The notes under the pieces: generated by a model
The model's database searches: none
Told to the model about the DNA's origin: nothing
The model's input: the letters and a program-made list of their open reading frames with translations, nothing else
Part shown: piece by piece, positions 5,925 to 13,021 of the stretch
Numbering within the stretch: the first letter of the stretch is position 1
How the letters are laid out: the number at the start of each line of letters is the position of its first letter
From: CAYLOP01 sp964385305
Lineage (GTDB): Bacteria; Chloroflexota; Anaerolineae; Anaerolineales; E44-bin32
Direction: 5' to 3'
NCBI GenBank assembly: GCA_964385305.1
Contig: CAYLOP010000060.1
Coordinates: forward strand, 1 to 16,999
Length of the DNA: 16,999 nucleotides
Program-made: the position numbers and the translations under genes

Positions 5925-6140
5925 ATGAAAGCGCCAATGAGAATGAATTTGAAGTTAGCAAGAATTGAGAGGAACCTCACACAGCAGGAGCTAGCGGACA
6001 TTGTCGACGTGACTAGGCAAACCATCGGGCTCATCGAAAAGGGTGGCTATAACCCGACGCTCAGCCTATGTGTGAGAATCGCCAAAGCGTTGGACAAGAC
6101 GCTGGATCAGTTGTTTTGGGAGGATGAGAAAGATGGCTAA
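5925..6140 (+). CDS. XRE-family helix-turn-helix regulator (YozG/small Cro-like)
   Basis: The product from ATG 5925 is 71 residues, essentially one HTH_3 domain: LKLARIERNLTQQELADIVD is helix 1-2, VTRQTIGLIEKGGYNP contains the recognition helix, and LCVRIAKALDKTLDQLFW is the closing part. The frame opens at a GTG at 5910, but that lies inside the promoter; 5925 is favoured, and 5937 or 5943 are alternatives since none has a ribosome site. Its TAA (6138-6140) overlaps the start of the next gene at 6133, so the two are translationally coupled. Such compact regulators are commonly paired with a small membrane protein, as here. DNA target not known. Confidence 0.9.
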   Translation: MKAPMRMNLKLARIERNLTQQELADIVDVTRQTIGLIEKGGYNPTLSLCVRIAKALDKTLDQLFWEDEKDG

Positions 6141-6585
6141 GGGCCCCTTAAGACTCGATGAACGTGAGACGAATGTCTTTCGCAATATTGGCACTACGTT
6201 GTACATCATTACACTCTTTTCATTAATCGGCATACAACTGTACAGGCAGTTTGTGCTGGGTCAACCTCAACAAGAATGGGACGATATCGCCATGCTTATA
6301 TCGCTCAATGTGATCGCTTTACTGGGATCTGTCCTTTTTCTGAGCGGCGCCATCAACCCCAAAAAGATCAAGCTGCCTTATATCATCGCGGGGTATCTAG
6401 GCTTCGTCCTTCTAGGTTTCGCTTTCACGATCTTCAAATACACGGTCCTTCTGGATCAGGGTTTGACTCTGGGACAGGTCGGGGACTATTTCCTCATAGT
6501 GCTGAAGATCAGCGGGATTCTCGTGCTTGTGTGGGGTGTTCTCGCCTACCTGGGAAGCAGAAGGCTTGATAAGCAAATTGAATGA
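6133..6585 (+). CDS. Four-TM membrane protein partnered with XRE regulator
   Basis: The start at 6133 (MAKGPLRLDERE) is chosen because GGGAGG ends nine bases before it; ATG 6124 is only one base from that site. The 150-residue product begins with a charged cytosolic segment ending LDERE and has four hydrophobic segments (about 21-38, 51-70, 80-102 and 118-140 of the protein) with a short basic tail. Small four-TM proteins of this kind are often encoded right after an XRE regulator (compare DUF2178 or DUF3796 groups), but I cannot place it in one with confidence. The eight-base overlap with the regulator gene implies a shared function. Confidence 0.8.
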   Translation: MAKGPLRLDERETNVFRNIGTTLYIITLFSLIGIQLYRQFVLGQPQQEWDDIAMLISLNVIALLGSVLFLSGAINPKKIKLPYIIAGYLGFVLLGFAFTIFKYTVLLDQGLTLGQVGDYFLIVLKISGILVLVWGVLAYLGSRRLDKQIE

Positions 6586-6610
6586 GAGAGTGAGACGAGA
6601 CGTAAGCGAG

Positions 6611-6799
6611 ATGTTTGAGGATGCTGGATTGGCTCTAACGCTCGCAGGCTTGATTTGTCTTATCATTGGTAGCATAAGCCTTTCGCGTAATGATGTCGGT
6701 GGCACACCCTTCACCATGCCAGGATATTCTATCTGGCTGCCTATAAACCGAAGGTACAAGGAAAGACGGAGGCTGCAGGGAAATAATCGTAGACAATGA
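6611..6799 (+). CDS. Small single-TM protein, possible third gene of the regulator cassette
   Basis: ATG 6611 opens a 62-codon frame with one hydrophobic segment (about residues 7-25, LALTLAGLICLIIGSISLS), a middle part rich in Gly and Pro, and a strongly basic end (RRYKERRRLQ). GAGACG and AAGCGAG precede it, a poor ribosome site; a TTG start at 6578, overlapping the previous gene's end, is possible. It follows the four-TM gene by 25 bases on the same strand. No family recognised, and the frame may be fortuitous. Confidence 0.45.
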   Translation: MFEDAGLALTLAGLICLIIGSISLSRNDVGGTPFTMPGYSIWLPINRRYKERRRLQGNNRRQ

Positions 6800-6960
6800 T
6801 TTGCGCACGGTATTAAGAAGTCCACTGAAAACCACGATCCTGCCTCACGACTCGCGAAGGTCGGGGAGTTTGTGTAAAGATGACCGCCGCTCGTGTGTAG
6901 CGAGTGAACCGGGCGGGCTTTGTGCTGGTAGATTTTGCGGGGGATAATGGTGCTGAGATG

Positions 6961-6988
6961 GCTCCCTGTAGCTTAGGCTAGCGGGAGC
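6961..6988 (+). other. Nested hairpin just upstream of a start codon
   Basis: GCTCCC (6961-6966) pairs with GGGAGC (6983-6988), and inside it AGC/GCT pairs again. It lies 20 bases before ATG 7009. It has no T-run and may be chance, or a structured 5' UTR element. Confidence 0.25.
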
Positions 6989-7008
6989 ATCCTTTGAAAG
7001 GCAGGACA

Positions 7009-7506
7009 ATGTTAAGCGTAAGCAAGATAGCACTGGATGGAGCAGTTCTCTCCATCCTTGCTTCTCTTTTCCTGGTCGCCGTGCTTCGTTTCAATCCGCG
7101 CTTGTTCCTGCAAGACTACCCCGAGGCGATTCAAAACCAAGCTCCCCCGAAAACGGCGTTGGAGAAACGGCAATCGTTGCTCGTTGGAGTCCCGTTTTTG
7201 CTCCTGCTTGCGGCTGTCCCCTTCCTCTCGACTCTGGCCCTGAAGCGGTCCGGTCTTGGTGAGCTCTCATTTCTTCAACTCTCCCTGCATGCGTTCGGTG
7301 TGGTGTTCATCTTCAACCTCGTGGACCTGCTGATTCTGGATTGGCTCTTGTTTTGCACTATCACACCAAAGTTTCTTGTCATTCCGGGAACAGAGGGTAT
7401 AAGCGCGTATAAGGATTATCTCTTTCACTTCAAAGCCTCGCTCATCGGCACCGGAATTTCGATCATGTCCGGACTGGTGATTGCAGGCATTGTGTACTTT
7501 CTTTGA
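7009..7506 (+). CDS. Four-TM membrane protein of unknown function
   Basis: The start at ATG 7009 has AAAGG seven bases upstream; a TTG at 6994 is in frame but less likely. The 165-residue product has four hydrophobic segments (about 8-26, 60-78, 92-117 and 145-165). The block FNLVDLLILDW, then CTITPKF, VIPGTEG and YKDYLFHF is unusual and, from memory, is conserved in unnamed proteins of Chloroflexota and Firmicutes. Acidic residues in the third TM and the Thr/Pro/Lys loop suggest a specific function, but none is known to me. The next gene starts 18 bases after its stop, suggesting co-transcription with the acetyltransferase. Confidence 0.8.
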   Translation: MLSVSKIALDGAVLSILASLFLVAVLRFNPRLFLQDYPEAIQNQAPPKTALEKRQSLLVGVPFLLLLAAVPFLSTLALKRSGLGELSFLQLSLHAFGVVFIFNLVDLLILDWLLFCTITPKFLVIPGTEGISAYKDYLFHFKASLIGTGISIMSGLVIAGIVYFL

Positions 7507-7524
7507 GATGGGGAGTGAGCATGC

Positions 7525-8034
7525 ATGATCACTATCCGATATGAGAACCATGAAGATCGTGAGGCCATTAACCGAGTGAATGAGTTCGCTTTCGGCAGTA
7601 GGGATGAAGCGATCCTGGTGGACACCCTGCGCGCTTCCGGGGAGCCCATCCTCTCGATGGTTGCGCTCCTCGATGATCGCATCGTGGGCCACATCCTCTT
7701 CAGCCCTGTTGTCATTCAATCTGTCGAGGAATCCTTTCCGGCGATAGGGTTAGGGCCGATGGCGGTAGTGCCGGAGGAGCAGGGGAAGGGGATTGGAACT
7801 CGACTCGTCGTGCGTGGGTTGGAGGAATGCAAGGCGAACGGATATGACATAGTCGTCGTGCTGGGGCATTCAGCATACTATCCTCGTTTTGGATTTGTGC
7901 CATCCAAGCCCTATGGCATTCGATGGGAGCAGGAAGTCCCTGAGGAAGTCTTCATGGTGTTGGCGTTGGAAGACGGCGCGCTGGAGGGAAAAGCCGGGAT
8001 CGTGAAATATCATGAGGCGTTTACGGCTGTATAA
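7525..8034 (+). CDS. GNAT family N-acetyltransferase (YhbS-like)
   Basis: A 169-residue protein that would transfer an acetyl group from acetyl-CoA to an amine. Motif A is complete: LGPMAVVPEEQGKGIGTRLV (78-95 region), with the Gln/Gly-rich EQGKGIG pyrophosphate loop. LGHSAYYPRFGF (113-124) is typical of the YhbS/COG3153 group, as is the C-terminal strand of VFMVLALE. GGGAG lies ten bases before ATG 7525; an ATG at 7521 is out of frame. It follows the four-TM protein gene closely. Substrate unknown. Confidence 0.9.
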   Translation: MITIRYENHEDREAINRVNEFAFGSRDEAILVDTLRASGEPILSMVALLDDRIVGHILFSPVVIQSVEESFPAIGLGPMAVVPEEQGKGIGTRLVVRGLEECKANGYDIVVVLGHSAYYPRFGFVPSKPYGIRWEQEVPEEVFMVLALEDGALEGKAGIVKYHEAFTAV

Positions 8035-8114
8035 AGCACCTTGGCATTGACCACGAATTTGGAACGTATGGGTTGTGTATGTAAGAGGCAAAATTGTGAT
8101 GGAGGTCGGCTAGG

Positions 8115-8753
8115 ATGCACGCGCTAACGTTTCTTTTCTATCTTTTCGCAGGATTTTTGGCGCTCTTCATTGTGTTCCATACGGTCGTGAGGATCATCCG
8201 TCAATTCCATAAGTTCCCTATACCGCAAATTGCAGCCAACCTCATAGACAATCCGCTTCGACGACGAATCCAGCCACCCGATGAAACGGCGATCAGGCAT
8301 GGGATTGAACCCGGGATGGTTGTCCTCGACGTGGGGCCAGGGAATGGGACTTATACCGTCGGCGCCGCTCGAAGGGTTGGGGATAGCGGGAAAGTTACCA
8401 CGGTCGATATCGAACCGAGGATGATCGAGCGTGTCGAGGCGCGAGCCAGACGGGAAGGGATCACCAACATCGAAGCGCGCGTGGCGGATGTGTATGACCT
8501 TCCCTTCGATGACAGCGCGTTCGACATCGTGTACATGATTGCAGTGATCGGTGAGATCCCCGATCCCAAGAGGGCCATGAAGGAGTTCCGCCGGGTTTTG
8601 TCACCCACTGGTACCTTGGTTTTCAGCGAAATCTTTTTGGATCCGGATTACCCGCGCGCCCGGACGCTGGAACACCTTGCGAATGGAGCCGGTTTTCATC
8701 TTAAAGAGAAAGTGGGCAATTTCTTCTACTACACCTTGATCTTTATAAAGTAG
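8115..8753 (+). CDS. Membrane-anchored class I SAM-dependent methyltransferase
   Basis: The 212-residue product starts at ATG 8115 with GGAGG upstream. Residues 5-27 are a single hydrophobic anchor, followed by a basic RRRIQPPDETAIRHGI linker. The Rossmann core has motif I VVLDVGPGNGTY (69-80), acidic strand-2 end VTTVDIEP (Asp98), ARVADVYDLPF (Asp125 at motif II) and the DIVYMIAVIGEIPDPKRAMKEF motif III region. The length is that of an UbiE/Methyltransf_11 protein plus anchor. The anchor suggests a membrane or lipid-associated substrate, but the sequence does not show which. It stands alone, 80 bases after the acetyltransferase. Confidence 0.9.
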   Translation: MHALTFLFYLFAGFLALFIVFHTVVRIIRQFHKFPIPQIAANLIDNPLRRRIQPPDETAIRHGIEPGMVVLDVGPGNGTYTVGAARRVGDSGKVTTVDIEPRMIERVEARARREGITNIEARVADVYDLPFDDSAFDIVYMIAVIGEIPDPKRAMKEFRRVLSPTGTLVFSEIFLDPDYPRARTLEHLANGAGFHLKEKVGNFFYYTLIFIK

Positions 8754-8826
8754 CTTTAAGCGTGGAGCCCCTTTAAAACTTGTAGAAGGGGGAAGCTTGA
8801 TCTGTATAAACGATTTGGAGGAATCG

Positions 8827-9450
8827 ATGTATTGCACCAACTGTCAATGTGACTTTGTGGGATGGACTGGGAAGTGTCCCAATTGCGCTACTCCTTTGGT
8901 CGACGGGATAGCACCTGAACGCGGAGCGGCTGCGCCTATCCTTTCCTATGAGGATCTGGTGAGGATCGTGCGAAAAAGCGATGATGGACTCATCATCCCA
9001 CTTGAAACCTCTGAGGTTGGCATGCAAAGGGGATGGGGCTTCCCGTATCGAGCCTATAAATTCGCGTGGGCCAAAATGATGAAGGGTGTTTTAGATAGTT
9101 ACCTTGTGGAATTGAGAACCGTGGAAGTGGGTAGGGAGAGAAGGCGAAGCTTCCCCTATTTCGGTTACGGATATGGATGGACCAAGGCAATGCAAGGCCA
9201 CATTGGGGGCAATGAAGTGACGCTATCAGCGAGCAAGGTAGTTCGAGAACGGGAGCAAGCCTTCCCTTACCGCGGCTTCGGGTTTGCATGGACAGAGGAG
9301 CTAACTGGAAATTGTGGAGCTCTGATCGATGTTAAGGTAATGGTCACAGAAGTCGGCAGAAAGATGGGATGGCAGTTCCCGTACGCTGGGTACGGAGCAG
9401 CGTGGGCGAAAAAAGCAATTTTGGTCCTGACATTGATTAAGAGAGAATAG
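8827..9450 (+). CDS. Zinc-ribbon protein with four FPYxGYGxAW repeats
   Basis: GGAGG five bases before ATG 8827 fixes the start; the frame is open back to 8797. The 207-residue soluble protein begins with a zinc ribbon: CTNC (Cys3, Cys6) and CPNC (Cys17, Cys20). A short linker follows, then four repeats centred on FPY at about 72, 109, 146 and 184, spaced 37-38 residues: EVGMQRGWGFPYRAYKFAW, EVGRERRRSFPYFGYGYGW, KVVREREQAFPYRGFGFAW and EVGRKMGWQFPYAGYGAAW. Each unit ends with charged or small residues and a beta-strand-like stretch. I know no named family for it; a repeated aromatic unit suggests a beta-propeller-like or modular binding surface. No enzyme motif is present. Confidence 0.85.
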   Translation: MYCTNCQCDFVGWTGKCPNCATPLVDGIAPERGAAAPILSYEDLVRIVRKSDDGLIIPLETSEVGMQRGWGFPYRAYKFAWAKMMKGVLDSYLVELRTVEVGRERRRSFPYFGYGYGWTKAMQGHIGGNEVTLSASKVVREREQAFPYRGFGFAWTEELTGNCGALIDVKVMVTEVGRKMGWQFPYAGYGAAWAKKAILVLTLIKRE

Positions 9451-9500
9451 CTAGGATGAAAACGCGTGTTCTGTAGGTACCGGTAACACGATCTCAAACG

Positions 9501-9532
9501 CGCCCGCTGTACTTGTGGTCGGTTGGCGGGCG
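9501..9532 (+). other. Inverted repeat before nitroreductase gene
   Basis: CGCCCGC (9501-9507) and GCGGGCG (9526-9532) form a 7-bp GC-rich inverted repeat with an 18-base spacer, 24 bases before ATG 9556. It has no T-run, so it is more likely a 5' UTR or operator-like element than a terminator. Could be chance. Confidence 0.25.
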
Positions 9533-9555
9533 AGAAACAGAAGGGGTACACACCT

Positions 9556-10332
9556 ATGAATGCGGTTATCCAAACCATCCTCGCACGTAAGTCGGTGCGG
9601 GCATTCGAGGAACGGGGGATCCCCGCTGATATCCAAGAAATGATTTTCCAGGCGGCACTGAGGGCGCCAACTGCTGGAAATATGATGTTGTACTCTATCC
9701 TGGAAGTCAGCGATCAGGGGATCAAGGACAGGCTGGTTGAGACCTGCGACAACCAGCCGTTCATCGCAAAGGCGCCGCTGGTCATGCTATTCCTGGCAGA
9801 TTACCAGCGATGGTACGACTACTTCAAGGTCTCAGGAGTCCAGGGTTACTGCGAAGAGCAGGGTGATCAAATGCTCAAGCCCGAGGAGGGGGATCTATTT
9901 CTCGCCTGCTGCGACGCCCTGATAGCGGCGCAAACCGCTGTGATCGCAGCCGAGTCTTTGGGAGTCGGCTCCTGCTACATCGGAGACATCATGGAGAACT
10001 ACGAGACACACCGTGAGCTGTTTGTGCTACCCCAGTATGTGTTCCCTATCTGTCTGCTGTGTTTTGGTTACCCGACAGAACAGCAGAAGCGGAGACCCAT
10101 GACGACGCGCTTTGATCGGCGATACATCGTCTTTGAAAACCGCTACCATCGCTTCAGCGGTGACGAGTTTTCGGCGATGATGCATGAGCACTCGCTTGCG
10201 GTAACGGCGGGAGAGGGGGATCAGATCAATCTTGGCTTGAAGATGTATCGTCGCAAATTCAGCGCTGACTTTGCGGTAGAAATGCGGCGGTCCGTGAGCG
10301 CCATGCTGGATGCATGGTGTGCTTCGAAATAA
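9556..10332 (+). CDS. Nitroreductase-family FMN oxidoreductase
   Basis: The start ATG 9556 follows AAGGGG; the frame is open to 9523 but the family start MNAVIQTILARKSVR begins here. The 258-residue cytosolic protein has the FMN-phosphate motif RKSVR (11-15), APTAGN (37-42), a dimer helix region around 115-138, and ESLGVGSCYIGD (133-144), all typical of NfsA/FRP-like nitroreductases. Residues about 80-112 (YQRWYDYFKV through KPEEGD) form the variable lid; the C-terminal 60 residues (about 198-258) are longer than in small nitroreductases and end in an alpha-helical, basic tail. Likely NAD(P)H-dependent reduction of an unknown electrophile. Confidence 0.9.
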   Translation: MNAVIQTILARKSVRAFEERGIPADIQEMIFQAALRAPTAGNMMLYSILEVSDQGIKDRLVETCDNQPFIAKAPLVMLFLADYQRWYDYFKVSGVQGYCEEQGDQMLKPEEGDLFLACCDALIAAQTAVIAAESLGVGSCYIGDIMENYETHRELFVLPQYVFPICLLCFGYPTEQQKRRPMTTRFDRRYIVFENRYHRFSGDEFSAMMHEHSLAVTAGEGDQINLGLKMYRRKFSADFAVEMRRSVSAMLDAWCASK

Positions 10333-10434
10333 TATCCTTGAGGTTGCAGGTGTAGAATATACGCGACTTCTTGATCGTTCCTCCTTTGGTTGAGCACGTT
10401 TTTTCTACTTGTAGATCTGCAAAGGAGCAATGCC

Positions 10435-10974
10435 GTGTCGTTAGAATTTAACCCGGACTTGTCGTGTGTCCCCTATCGAAGGAAAGGGTATTACTTGGCA
10501 TTGACGTTGCCGCTTCTGGGCATCCTCGTCCTGATTTTCATTTACCTTTGGACCTTCCGCTTCATCCTTTCTTTGGTATTCCTGGCATTTTACCTTGGGG
10601 TGTGTTTCTTTCAGGCATACTGCTGCTACCATCAGGATTGCCCGTATGTGGGAGGCTTCTGTCCGGCTGTGATCGGAATCATACCAGCCAGCCTGATCGC
10701 TAAGGCGCTTTACAACGGCAGGCCGGTCGTCAAATCCAAACGCAGATTCGATCTCTACGCGACTCTGGCCGTTATATGCTGGATCGGGCTGATCGCGTTT
10801 CCACTGTTTTGGATTGCGAAGTTGAATGTGTGGCTTGCCGTGGGATATGTCCTCGCACATGTTGTTTATACCGTGATCTTCGGGCTGACGGTCTGCCCGG
10901 CTTGTGCGATACGGGATATCTGTCCCGGTGGACAGTTCCATAAATTCGTGGCGCGCCAGAGGGGTCGGCATTAA
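10435..10974 (+). CDS. Cysteine-rich four-TM membrane protein
   Basis: Translation is taken from GTG 10435, preceded by AAAGGAG at an ideal seven-base spacing; an in-frame TTG at 10390 lacks a ribosome site. The 179-residue product has hydrophobic segments at about 20-38, 42-60, 107-128 and 133-153. Two conserved-looking cysteine motifs lie at membrane ends: YCCYHQDCPYVGGFCP (Cys63, 64, 69, 76) and CPACAIRDICPGG (Cys154, 157, 163). These recall metal- or disulfide-handling membrane proteins, but no family is certain. The gene stands alone, downstream of the nitroreductase by about 100 bases. Confidence 0.8.
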   Translation: MSLEFNPDLSCVPYRRKGYYLALTLPLLGILVLIFIYLWTFRFILSLVFLAFYLGVCFFQAYCCYHQDCPYVGGFCPAVIGIIPASLIAKALYNGRPVVKSKRRFDLYATLAVICWIGLIAFPLFWIAKLNVWLAVGYVLAHVVYTVIFGLTVCPACAIRDICPGGQFHKFVARQRGRH

Positions 10975-11121
10975 GGCACAATACCTTACCTCGGACCAGA
11001 GAAGGTTGCCAGCCGTGTCGGTATCCGTGCACAAGGGGATTTACCGGCTTTGCAACATCGGACTCAACTTGAAGCCGGATAGCAGGGTTTGTTGCCGGTG
11101 TAGCCTATCATAGAGTTGATA

Positions 11122-11811
11122 ATGAAACTTCTGCGCGGCTTTAGCTTTGTGCTCACGACCTTGTTTTTCTATTTAGGGCTTCCGCTGCTGGGGTGGGGCG
11201 TTGACGATCTGAAAAGTTTCTTCTCGTTGCCGCAGCGTTCGGGGTATGCGCTCGCCATCCTCGCCTTAAGCCTGGGCGTCGGCTTCCAGGCCATTGAGAC
11301 GCCGGAAGGCGTTCGTGGGGCTGGGGGGCAACGAGACAAGTTGTTGCTCCGCCAGCGGTTCTCGCGCATTGTAGCGACGCTTCTCCTGCTGTTTGCGTTG
11401 GTTTTCCTGCCTTTTGCAGACCGGCGCAGCCCTGTCATTATGGCGGCGAATGATGTATCCCGTTGGGCAGGACTGGCGCTCTTCATCATCGGCATGGGTT
11501 TCGTGTTCGGATCTGGGCTCGCTCTGGGGAGGCTTTATAGCGCGGACGTGACGCTTCAGGACAATCACCACTTGATCACTCATGGGCTGTATCGCTACAT
11601 TCGCCACCCGCGCTACCTGGGCGGCGTTATGCTAGGCGTGGGGATGTCGTTGCTCTATCGTTCATGGATCGGACTGCTTGGCAGCTTTGCTTTCATCGTG
11701 CTCATCTTATTTCGCATCAGAGATGAAGAGGCGTTCATGCACGCCGAGTTTGGGCAGGTATGGGAAGATTATTGTGAAGGTTCGTGGCGCTTAATCCCGC
11801 CGCTTTACTAG
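11122..11811 (+). CDS. Isoprenylcysteine carboxyl methyltransferase-like membrane protein
   Basis: The start is taken at ATG 11122; a TTG at 11116 is in frame, and neither has a good ribosome site. The 229-residue integral membrane protein has about five hydrophobic segments. The C-terminal signature is typical of ICMT/PEMT proteins: HHLITHGLYRYIRHPRYLGG (149-168), then RIRDEEAFMHAEFGQVWEDYC and a final RLIPPLY. In these families the RHPxY region binds S-adenosylmethionine. Bacterial members methylate poorly known lipophilic substrates, so the substrate is unknown. The gene is separated by 147 bases from the preceding one, in which I see no other gene. Confidence 0.88.
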   Translation: MKLLRGFSFVLTTLFFYLGLPLLGWGVDDLKSFFSLPQRSGYALAILALSLGVGFQAIETPEGVRGAGGQRDKLLLRQRFSRIVATLLLLFALVFLPFADRRSPVIMAANDVSRWAGLALFIIGMGFVFGSGLALGRLYSADVTLQDNHHLITHGLYRYIRHPRYLGGVMLGVGMSLLYRSWIGLLGSFAFIVLILFRIRDEEAFMHAEFGQVWEDYCEGSWRLIPPLY

Positions 11812-11865
11812 CACATGCGACTGTGTTAGCCGAGATAGATACGTTATCAAGAACCGGAGGGACGG

Positions 11866-12477
11866 ATGAAGTCCGGTGAAATCCAGGTCGTTGTATCCGT
11901 TTTAGGGAAACATTTAGGCTGGAGGGCGCCGGGACTCTTGGCACAGGCCTTGGCTAGGAGAAAGAAGATATTTAGCAAGACGCATTGGGGCGAGGAAGGC
12001 GGCGCGGAGGCGGCGTTTGTAGCGCGCATCTCGTTGGCGCCCGCGTTGGCTAAGGTACTAGGGGAGACAGTTGGCCAGGACGAAGCCCTTTCTGTCATGC
12101 ATGAGCTTCTGGTGGCCGTGGGGTGCCAGGAGCAAGGTGCCCATCTGAGGATGCTCGAGATGGCAGGTCTTTCCGGAATGGCACGCCTGATGGCCTTTCA
12201 CGATCTCATGGACGAGGTCGGTGCGCCTCGTTTTAACGACAGAAGCTACACCACGAAGAGCGATGAGGTTTGCCATTTCGTGATCCGGCGCTGCATCTTT
12301 AGCGACTTCTTCACCGAAACAGGCGTCTCGGAATTGACCAGGGCGTTCTGTGAGGTGGACAAGGTATTCTTCCCGGCAGCATTCCCGGATTTCACGTTTC
12401 ATCGAGCGGGTTCCTGGGAAAACACGATTGCGTATGGGAAAGATCGGTGCGAGTTTGTCTTTGAGAAAACCGTGTGA
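11866..12477 (+). CDS. L-2-amino-thiazoline-4-carboxylate hydrolase-like (ATC hydrolase) family protein
   Basis: A 203-residue protein with GGAGGG before ATG 11866. Its second half fits the ATC hydrolase-like family: CHFVIRRCIFSDFF (Cys136, Cys143), ELTRAFCEVDKVFFP (Cys162, Asp165) and AGSWENTIAYGKDRCEFVFEK (ending with Cys195). The CxxD-containing helix and the final CxF strand are the usual marks. Founder enzymes hydrolyse a cyclic thiazoline precursor of cysteine, but most family members, including ones encoded beside transporters or regulators, have no proven activity. The N-terminal half (1-125) is helical and charged. No functional partner is evident here. Confidence 0.8.
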   Translation: MKSGEIQVVVSVLGKHLGWRAPGLLAQALARRKKIFSKTHWGEEGGAEAAFVARISLAPALAKVLGETVGQDEALSVMHELLVAVGCQEQGAHLRMLEMAGLSGMARLMAFHDLMDEVGAPRFNDRSYTTKSDEVCHFVIRRCIFSDFFTETGVSELTRAFCEVDKVFFPAAFPDFTFHRAGSWENTIAYGKDRCEFVFEKTV

Positions 12478-12550
12478 AATGGGGAACATGCTGGCACCTC
12501 AAGATTGTTCCAAGACGCGAATGACGGGATTGGTCACTTTGGAGATAGCT

Positions 12551-12931
12551 ATGAAGTTTAAGCGATGGCTTCTTTTGGGTTATCTGTTAATTGGGTTGCT
12601 GATGTTCTAGTGCTGTGTGGGATCGCCAGTGCCAGATGGAGCGTTGAGCGTATGAGACCTGATGACCAAAGCGCAGTATGATACAGAAGTCGTGATCTAT
12701 GGAGAAGTAAGCCTACTTGGCGATCTATTCTGTCCATGCTTCGAACTGACTTCTGGCGGTGAGCAAGTGATGATCTGGTATGACTTGGTGGTTGAAGATG
12801 GGGAGAGTGTGAGGCAGCGGGCACCATCCGCCTATGGTGTATTCGGCGTCGTTTACAACGGGCTCTTGCTCACGTACCATGTCATCGGCCCAAGGGAGAT
12901 GCGCCGATTGGACGAAGTGATTCTCACTTAA
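12551..12931 (+). pseudogene. Lipoprotein gene interrupted by two in-frame stops
   Basis: GGAGATAGCT before ATG 12551 gives a clear ribosome site, and the frame reads MKFKRWLLLGYLLIGLLMF, then TAG (12608), CCVGSPVPDGALSV, TGA (12653), and DLMTKAQYDTEVVIYGEVS onward to TAA at 12931. The frame is never shifted: signal peptide, lipobox-like Cys-Cys and the OB-like beta-rich domain are all in one frame. TAG would be CAG or TGG originally, and TGA would be CGA, both one change away. The distal 88 residues (ATG 12662) could still be made as a fragment if reinitiated. The domain GEVSLLG...CPCFEL resembles small OB-fold lipoproteins of Chloroflexota. Likely decayed; sequencing errors are less likely to give two stops. 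Confidence 0.65.
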
Positions 12932-13021
12932 TTCCGTCGGCGATGCGGCGTGCGAATGCGAGCAATTACCTATTAAAAAGGCTGCATTTCAGGACTTCGA
13001 CCTTTTCGCAGGAGGAGAGTA

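Noticed and set aside
10904..11113. 69-codon ORF after the Cys-rich membrane protein
   Set aside because: It begins inside the upstream gene, has no ribosome site and no recognisable features.
12608..12655. Stop-codon readthrough or recoding (selenocysteine, pyrrolysine) in the lipoprotein gene
   Set aside because: Two different stops in one short gene, neither at a recognised catalytic position, and no downstream hairpin obvious; decay is simpler.
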